A stretch of DNA of 64,000 bases from DATFCK01 sp963728975. Its GTDB lineage: Bacteria > Verrucomicrobiota > Verrucomicrobiia > Chthoniobacterales > UBA10450. The DNA is taken from NCBI GenBank assembly GCA_963728975.1, contig CAVSMF010000006.1, forward strand, positions 56,306 through 120,305, read 5' to 3'. The notes below the pieces were generated by a model. It saw nothing but the letters and a program-made list of their open reading frames with translations, was not told the DNA's origin and did no database searches. The position numbers and the translations under genes are program-made. This document shows, one piece after another, positions 58,851-64,000 of the stretch (the first letter of the stretch is position 1; each line of letters starts with the position of its first letter).

Positions 58851-59594
58851 ATGGAAAGAAGAAAATTTCTCGGCAGCATTGGCGCGCTCGGCGTCGTCGG
58901 CTCGGCTCTCTCAATTACCGGCTCCATTTTTGGCTCCGAACCTGAGCGAGCAAAAAGTCAGAAAGGTTCATCGGCCGGCGCTAACAAGCTTTCTCCTCCG
59001 GCCAAAGGGAAGATTCCAGTCGGTTTCGTCATCTCAACGGGCGTGACCGTGATTGATTTTGCAGGTCCCTGGGAAGTCTTCCAGGATGTCATGGTTGCAG
59101 GTCGCTCCGGAGACGACCAGATGCCGTTCCATCTCTTCACAGTGTCGGACAAGATTGAAACAATCACTGCGACCGCTGGACTCAAGCTGGTTCCGGATTA
59201 CACGTTCGCGGACGCGCCGGAATGCAAAGTCATTGTCGTTCCGGCCCAGAAAGGTTCGGAAACGATGAGGGAATGGTTGCGCAAGGTCGAGCCGGGCGTC
59301 GATGTCCTGATGTCGGTTTGCACCGGAGCTTTTCAGCTTGCCCGGGCCGGATTGCTTAACGGCAAAGCAGCTACCACGCATCACGACTTTCTCGATGAAC
59401 TCGCCCGGAGATTTCCTGACATTGACGTCAAACGCGGTGTTCGCTTCGTAGAGGGACCGCGGATCTCGACCGCCGGCGGATTATCCTCCGGCATCGATCT
59501 TGCCCTGCGAGTGGTCGAACGTTATTTTGGCCGCGGCGTGGCGGAGACGACTGCCGCCTACATGGAGTACCAGGGGAAAGGCTGGATGGTGTGA
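58851..59594 (+). CDS. Exported DJ-1/PfpI-family protein (possible Tat substrate)
   Basis: A 247-residue protein. The start MERRKFLGSIGALGVVGSAL looks like a Tat signal (RR-x-F-L), which would export the folded protein. The DJ-1/PfpI domain (about 55-245) shows VGFVISTGVTVIDFAGPWEV, the nucleophile Cys in LMSVCTGAFQLARAGLLNGK and TTHHDFLDELARRFPDIDV. It is closely similar to the sensor half of the divergent AraC-type protein and to isonitrile-hydratase-like enzymes. The substrate is unknown. All elements of the active site appear present. Confidence 0.86.
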   Translation: MERRKFLGSIGALGVVGSALSITGSIFGSEPERAKSQKGSSAGANKLSPPAKGKIPVGFVISTGVTVIDFAGPWEVFQDVMVAGRSGDDQMPFHLFTVSDKIETITATAGLKLVPDYTFADAPECKVIVVPAQKGSETMREWLRKVEPGVDVLMSVCTGAFQLARAGLLNGKAATTHHDFLDELARRFPDIDVKRGVRFVEGPRISTAGGLSSGIDLALRVVERYFGRGVAETTAAYMEYQGKGWMV

Positions 59595-59726
59595 GGCTTC
59601 GATCTTGTTTGGAAATTGTCGGAAGGTGCTGACGCCGAGCCCGAGGAACGCTTTCGTTAAGTCGGCAGCGGCTGTTTAACGCCCAACATTTAACGCTCAA
59701 CGTTCAACGTTGAGAACAAAGGGGAG

Positions 59727-59797
59727 AGCGGGTGAGGGGAATCGAACCCCCGTGTGTAGCTTGGGAAGCTACCGTTCTACCATTGAACTACACCCGC
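59727..59797 (-). tRNA. tRNA-Gly (anticodon CCC)
   Basis: On the minus strand, the acceptor stem GCGGGTG/CACCCGC, D arm GTTCAATGGTAGAAC, anticodon stem GTAGC/GCTAC with loop TTCCCAA (anticodon CCC, reading GGG) and T arm with TTCGATT are all present. The discriminator is U. CCA is not encoded. Confidence 0.93.
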
Positions 59798-59848
59798 GAA
59801 GAGAAGTGGTAGTTGAGGGTTGATGGTTGAGAGACGGAAGTCAAGTGG

Positions 59849-59992
59849 CGTTGAAGCGTTGAATGGTTGAAGCGTTGAAGCGTTGAAGGGTTGAAGGGTT
59901 GAAGGGTTGAAGGGTTGAAGGGTTGAAGCGTTGAAGGGTTGAAGCGTTGAAGGGTTGAAGGGTTGAAGGGTTGAAGCGTTGAAGCGTTGAAG
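59849..59992. repeat. Octamer tandem array, unit [C/G]GTTGAAG (18 copies)
   Basis: Exactly 144 bp of an 8-bp unit, CGTTGAAG or GGTTGAAG, with one GAAT variant near the left end. It is similar to, but distinct from, the heptamer array at 10105. The array is followed by ACTCCAACACTCCATTACTC, a member of the CTCC repeat family. Open frames on the minus strand (FNPSTLQPFNAST) are artefacts of it. Confidence 0.95.
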
Positions 59993-60013
59993 CATCAATA
60001 CTCCAACACTCCA

Positions 60014-61429
60014 TTACTCCGATGTCCGGTGCCACGTCCTCATCTGTTCCGGGAACGGGCAATGCGCGCAGTCCGAATTATCCTGCAAACAAAAGTCCTC
60101 GTAGATCTGAAGCAACGCTTGTTGGTTGGCGACCGTGCTCAAAAAATCTTCGCGGCGCGGGTCGTCCCCGAAAAGGCGGGTGGCTCCGGTCTCCAACCGC
60201 CGATTGGATAGGCGCGCGGGAAGCTTGGCGTATTCGGCCCAAACATCCGCGCCCAGGCAGGACCAGTAAGGAAATAACACGTTGGCCAGGATATCGGAGA
60301 TCCTCGATTCGCCGATGAGAGCCATCGATTTGCTGGTTGGCTCGGCAATCAAGGTGTAATGCCTGGTCCAAAACGGATGGTCGAGCTCGGAAAAGAACTG
60401 CCGGGCTGCGTCGGCGGTGGCGTTGCTTAAGGCCCGGGAAAACGCGGTCCAGTGCGCGACAATCAAAGCAAGCGCGGCCAGCCGGCGCTGGGGATGGTTA
60501 ACCGGCCGGGTCCCGGTGATGCGCCACGTTTTCGCCGGGAGAATCATCCGTTGCATGGCATCCCGGTGAGGCCACCATTTATCCCACAAATCGCGCACGT
60601 AGGAACGGGTGGATCCTTTGTAAGCGCCGAGATCGGGCGAGCCAAGAAAACCGGCCAGGCCGAAAAGCAAGGCTTCGGCGTCGGCGGAATGCTGGCGCAG
60701 TTGTTTCAAACCCAGACGCTGGGCCGCTAAAATAAAAGGCAGCTTGTTTTCCTTGTAGCCTAGGGCGGTGGCAATCTCCTGAAAGAGAGCTTCATCGCGC
60801 CCGTGCAAATCAATTTTGCTGCGAAGAAGAGCCGCTTTCCGGCGCAGACGAAATTGGGAGGCGCCCTTCAAAATGCCGCGGACCTGGTCTTCCGGCAGAT
60901 TTTTCAACGGCGCCTGGCATCGGCCGGGTCGGGCCAGGGGAACATTGCTGGTGAAAGTTTCGGGTAAAACGGCCGGATCGATCCGGACCTGGGGCACATT
61001 ACGATTCGAGGTTGTTCGACTAAAGAATTCGCGGTCGCTTTTTTCCAGGAAGACGTGCAAGACGGTCTCTTCGAAGGCGGGGTTGGTGGCGTGGCCGTGG
61101 GTCTCCCAGCTGCGATCGAGAAGATCGATTTCAATGCAGCCCCGAATCGGGCCGCTGCCATCGACGCAAACGGACGCATCGCGAAAATCCGGACCCGCTT
61201 CCCGGTTCCAGGTGCCGAACTGGACAATCTCAATGGCCTCGTCCGCGGTGGAGACGAATTTTCGGCCGAATTCGCCGGCAAACCAGCGCGCTTGAAGTTC
61301 GAGTTCGTTAGGGATGCGAAAGGGAAGAAAAAGATTGCGCTCCTGGACCCGCGGTGTTGCCCGAAGTTGCGCGTAACGGTCGGCTAAAGCCGAAACCGGC
61401 GGGAGTGCTGTTGCGTTGAAGCTGGTCAT
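60014..61429 (-). CDS. DUF2851 family protein
   Basis: 471 residues from ATG 61429 (MTSFNATALPP); the frame continues upstream to 61546 but through repeat-like DNA. Block EAIEIVQFGTWNREAGPDFRDA followed by GCIEIDLLDRSWETHGHATN (each read in parts) is the family's core signature, with a Glu/Asp-rich possible metal site. The C-terminus ends in a four-Cys/His segment (FCLQDNSDCAHCPFPEQM). DUF2851 proteins are found in Bacteroidetes and Verrucomicrobia without known function; a nuclease-like fold has been suggested to my memory but is not shown here. Confidence 0.85.
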   Translation of the reverse strand: MTSFNATALPPVSALADRYAQLRATPRVQERNLFLPFRIPNELELQARWFAGEFGRKFVSTADEAIEIVQFGTWNREAGPDFRDASVCVDGSGPIRGCIEIDLLDRSWETHGHATNPAFEETVLHVFLEKSDREFFSRTTSNRNVPQVRIDPAVLPETFTSNVPLARPGRCQAPLKNLPEDQVRGILKGASQFRLRRKAALLRSKIDLHGRDEALFQEIATALGYKENKLPFILAAQRLGLKQLRQHSADAEALLFGLAGFLGSPDLGAYKGSTRSYVRDLWDKWWPHRDAMQRMILPAKTWRITGTRPVNHPQRRLAALALIVAHWTAFSRALSNATADAARQFFSELDHPFWTRHYTLIAEPTSKSMALIGESRISDILANVLFPYWSCLGADVWAEYAKLPARLSNRRLETGATRLFGDDPRREDFLSTVANQQALLQIYEDFCLQDNSDCAHCPFPEQMRTWHRTSE

Positions 61430-61637
61430 TCCGGGGGAGGGAGGAATTTCGCTATTCGATGCTGATTGATCCAGCGATCCGATGCAACTACAGATTGCAA
61501 TCCACGATCGAGGGCGCCGACGGCGCGGACGCCCTCCAGCGATCATTTGGCAGGGAGAGCGTGCTAGGCTGTCCGGACGCCGCAGCGCGGCGTCCCTACC
61601 CTGATATCTTTTCCAAGCCGGCGGATCGTATCGTCAA

Positions 61638-62687
61638 TCAGGAGAAGGCCTTCTCAGCTGTAACCTCAGGTTCCGTAAGCGGCGGGCTGCTCAGCCGCTT
61701 ACGCAGATCAGCCACGATCTCCTCGACCAGGGCCGCTTGCGATCGAGGGAAAACGAAAAGGTATTTAGGGCCTTTTCCCGCCTCGGGTAAAATGATCAGG
61801 TTTTCGGACAGGAATTTCGGTTCGTGGGCAACGATCGAGCCATCAAGGTCGATCGTCTGGGCGAAGGAACGCCCGTTCCGTCGCCCGACAAATACGATCT
61901 TGCGCGATTCTTCGTTGGTCGCGACCAGGGCGCCGAAAAGGTTTGCCGGAATACGGCGGCCCCGCCCACTAAGACATGGCGCCGCCCAGACAACCGTTTC
62001 GCCGAGCACATTTTGCTTGTTGAAAGCTGCGGCCAGGCGGGAGGGCAGGGCCATCGGCAGTTTAACCGGCACGTTGAAACCCGCCGGAAGATTTAATTTC
62101 TTGAATGCCAGCCAAATCTTGGCCTTGAGGGCGCGGAGGATTTTTGGGGCGAAGTAAACGAACGCGACGATGGCCAGGGCGAAGATGGCCAATGCCAGGG
62201 CGGGATTATGATAAATGAGGGCCAATCCTCCGATCACGGCTGCGTCTTCGCCGAGACTCAGGGCGATATTGGAAAATGGTTCCGGTGAAGTGTTGGTAGT
62301 TAAACGGGTGGCCGCTTTGGCGGTATGCGCGATCAAGGTCGTGCTCCCCGCCAGCAAAGCCACAATCACGGTGAAGGCGGGATGAGGATGGCCCAGGACC
62401 CGAATGGCGAGGAGGGCCCCGCCAATCGGGCGGATCACGGTATGAACGGCATCCCAGGCCGAATCGATCCACGGAATTTTGTCGGCTAGAAATTCGACGA
62501 AATAGAGGGCGCCGGCGACGAAAATTACGATGGGATCACCGAGAATTTGGAGAGATTGGTAGGCGGGCGAGAGGGTGATCCAGTGGAAATGAATGGCAAG
62601 TCCGGTGGCAAAAACCGTCAGATAAAGATTGATGCCGGCGAGGCAGGCAAGACCGAGAGCAACGCCGAGGAGGTTCAGTTTTTCCAC
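61638..62687 (-). CDS. DUF4126 membrane protein with a C-terminal soluble domain
   Basis: A 349-residue protein. Residues about 5-185 hold several hydrophobic helices (GLACLAGINLYLTVFATGLA, IVIFVAGALYFVEFLADKIP) typical of DUF4126, with GGALLAIRVLG and ALLAGSTTLIAHTAKAATR. The about 140-residue C-terminal part is soluble and carries IVFVGRRNGRSFAQTIDLDG; I do not recognise it. The function is unknown. The gap to DUF2851 (61430-61637) contains two GC-rich palindromes (GGGCGCCG..., GGACGCCGCAGCGCGGCGTC) and no gene. Confidence 0.8.
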   Translation of the reverse strand: MEKLNLLGVALGLACLAGINLYLTVFATGLAIHFHWITLSPAYQSLQILGDPIVIFVAGALYFVEFLADKIPWIDSAWDAVHTVIRPIGGALLAIRVLGHPHPAFTVIVALLAGSTTLIAHTAKAATRLTTNTSPEPFSNIALSLGEDAAVIGGLALIYHNPALALAIFALAIVAFVYFAPKILRALKAKIWLAFKKLNLPAGFNVPVKLPMALPSRLAAAFNKQNVLGETVVWAAPCLSGRGRRIPANLFGALVATNEESRKIVFVGRRNGRSFAQTIDLDGSIVAHEPKFLSENLIILPEAGKGPKYLFVFPRSQAALVEEIVADLRKRLSSPPLTEPEVTAEKAFS

Positions 62688-62740
62688 GAAAAGAAATTAT
62701 CGATGGGCCTCGAGGAATGTCACGCGCCGGTTTGGAAGAT

Positions 62741-62793
62741 GTAGCCACGGCCCTGCGGGCCGTGCGGGCACGTGCTACAGGCACGTGGCTACA
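62741..62793. repeat. Double-hairpin palindrome 'GTAGCCAC...GTGGCTAC'
   Basis: Same family as 10051: outer arms GTAGCCAC and GTGGCTAC, inner hairpins CACGGCCC-TGC-GGGCCGTG and GCACGTG-CTACAG-GCACGTG. It lies between the divergent DUF4126 and serS genes. Confidence 0.8.
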
Positions 62794-62865
62794 GACACGC
62801 ACATCTCTGTTACGACCCCGACAGTTCGGTTGCCGCCGGAGACGGCGGCCTCTACAATCGCAGGC

Positions 62866-64000
62866 ATGCTCGACATTCGCCTCATCCGCGAACAACCCGA
62901 TTTCGTGAAAAGCCGGCTCGCCACCCGCGGGGGCGTGGACGATTGGAACGTTAAAGTGGCGGAAATCCTGGCTTGCGACAAACAGCGTCGGGTTGACGAA
63001 ACCTAGATCCAACAATTTCGGGCCCAGAAAAACCAGCTCAGCAAACAGATCGGTGTTTTAAAGAGTCGTGGCGAAAACAGCGACGGTCTGGAGGCGGAAG
63101 TCGTGGCGATCAACCGGAACATCGCTGAACTGAGCGAAGCCATCGCCGGAAACGAACAGGTGCAGCGCAATCTGGTTCTGGAAATCGCCAATCTCCCGCA
63201 CGAAACCGTGCCGGTCGGAGGCGACGCCGGCGCCAATCCCTTCGTCCGGGCATGGGGCGAAAAGCCGCAACTCGAGGGCAAAATCCTGGATCATGTCGCC
63301 CTGGGCGAGCGATGCAAATTGTTCGATCTCGAGCGGGCGACGAAATTGAGCGGCAGCGGCTTCATCTGTTTTACCGGAAACGGAGCCAGGCTGGAACGGG
63401 CCCTGATCAATTTCATGCTGGACCTGCACACCTCGGACCATGGCTACATGGAGATGAGTCCGCCTTTTCTGGTCCGCCGCGATTGCATGATCGGGATCGG
63501 ACAATTACCCAAGTTCGATCGGAAATGTACGGCTTGGAAAATGGAGAATTGTATCTGGCGCCGACTGCCGAGGTGCCGGTGACCAATATCCATCGGGAGG
63601 AGATTTTGGCGGTCGCCGATCTTCCGAAAAAATTTGTCGCTTACAGTCCCTGTTTTCGGCGGGAGGCGGGAGCGCCGGGCGTGGGACCCGCGGGATGATC
63701 CGGGTGCATCAATTCGACAAGGTGGAGATGGTGAAGATGGTGGCGCCGGAAAAATCATATGAGGAACTCGAGCTGTTGGTCGGCAACGCGGAGCGGGTGT
63801 TGCAGTTGCTCGGGCTGCATTATCGCGTGATCTAGCTGTGCACCGGGGACATGGGGTTCACTAGGCCAAAACTTACGACATCGAGGTTTGGTCGCCAGGG
63901 CAGAAGGGGTATTTCGAGGTGTCCAGCTGTTCGAACTGTGAGGAATTCCAAGCTCGCCGGATGAATTTGCGCTTTAAGGATGCGGACGGGAAAAACCGGT
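62866..64000 (+). pseudogene. serS: Seryl-tRNA synthetase with multiple stops and frameshifts (continues past the window)
   Basis: ATG 62866 opens a good SerRS (MLDIRLIREQPDFVKSRLAT). Disabling changes are: TAG at 63004 where Glu is expected before the coiled-coil arm; loss of one C near 63517 (LPKF then EMYGLENGELYLAPTAEVPVTN in another frame); a two-base gain near 63673 (FRREAGA then GRGTRGMIRVHQFDKVEM); TAG at 63833 after HYRVI; and a one-base loss near 63863 (GFT then AKTYDIEVWSPGQKGYFEVS). Motifs 2 and 3 (CSNCEEFQARRMN) are recognisable throughout. The enzyme is essential, so either a good copy lies elsewhere or this end of the assembly is poor. Amino-acid identity around the breaks looks otherwise normal. 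Confidence 0.85.

Noticed and set aside
60014..60062. C-terminal Cys/His segment of the DUF2851 protein as a separate zinc-finger gene
   Set aside because: It is in frame and continuous with the long DUF2851 reading frame.
62866..64000. Alternative genetic code (TAG as sense) to explain serS
   Set aside because: Frameshifts also occur, and several intact genes here (for example the glycosyltransferase at 14804) end in TAG.

Overview
The window is one block of bacterial chromosome with high GC content and short intergenic gaps. I infer a soil-type, uncultured Verrucomicrobiota (Spartobacteria/Chthoniobacterales-like) from three things: a type II secretion/pseudopilin cluster with fused or overlapping genes, an exported-protein C-terminal domain followed by a dockerin-like repeat (43.2 kb), and the density of short tandem and palindromic intergenic repeats (7-mer and 8-mer arrays, 'GTAGCCAC...GTGGCTAC' hairpins, 'CAGGTAGGGACGC' units). 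No rRNA is present, so the lineage is an inference.

Layout. 0-1.3 kb: FTR1 iron permease and the start of an exported protein. 1.4-9.2 kb: a type II secretion-like pilus cluster in two convergent halves (H-I-J-K-L-M-like plus an exported protein on +; G, an unknown exported protein and F on -), without the ATPase or secretin. 9.5-12 kb: small exported peptide, tRNA-Cys, a 572-bp heptamer array and hemL. 12-21 kb: a glycosidase/glycosyltransferase fusion, a Cys-cluster protein, an RluD-type pseudouridine synthase, a Ser/Thr kinase, a thioredoxin-like protein and a DUF4424-like protein. 21.5-32 kb: ClpX-like ATPase, cyclase, recR, lipA, glycosyltransferase, MaoC hydratase, small unknowns, RarD-type transporter and a TolB-like/TPR protein. 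32-38 kb: a decayed and an intact MsrB, an intact IS3-family element sitting inside a palindromic-repeat cluster, an MFS transporter and ftsY. 38-42 kb: nusB, ribH, a GNAT acetyltransferase and ribBA. 43-45.8 kb: a broken Rhs/polymorphic-toxin locus. 45.8-49.6 kb: deoxynucleoside catabolism (deoA, deoB and a half-length aldehyde-dehydrogenase-like protein). 49.7-59.6 kb: GDP-fucose synthase, a receiver-only response regulator, an ion transporter, an ECF sigma factor beside a small zinc-ribbon protein, a glutaredoxin-like protein, PBP1A, and a divergent AraC-type/DJ-1 pair. 59.7-64 kb: tRNA-Gly, octamer array, DUF2851 and DUF4126 proteins, and a seryl-tRNA synthetase sequence carrying stops and frameshifts.

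The most unusual material is (i) the Rhs tail joined to a peptidoglycan L,D-transpeptidase-like toxin domain with a possible immunity ORF, next to a second Rhs core fragment; (ii) a family of about 175-bp palindromic elements with terminal inverted repeats, three copies, whose internal hairpin is kept although its sequence differs; (iii) three tandem copies of the 5' end of deoA; (iv) an MsrB duplicate that has lost its catalytic Cys and its frame; (v) a serS with multiple disabling changes at the window edge.

Limits: all calls come from reading the sequence and from remembered family motifs. No database or structure search was run.
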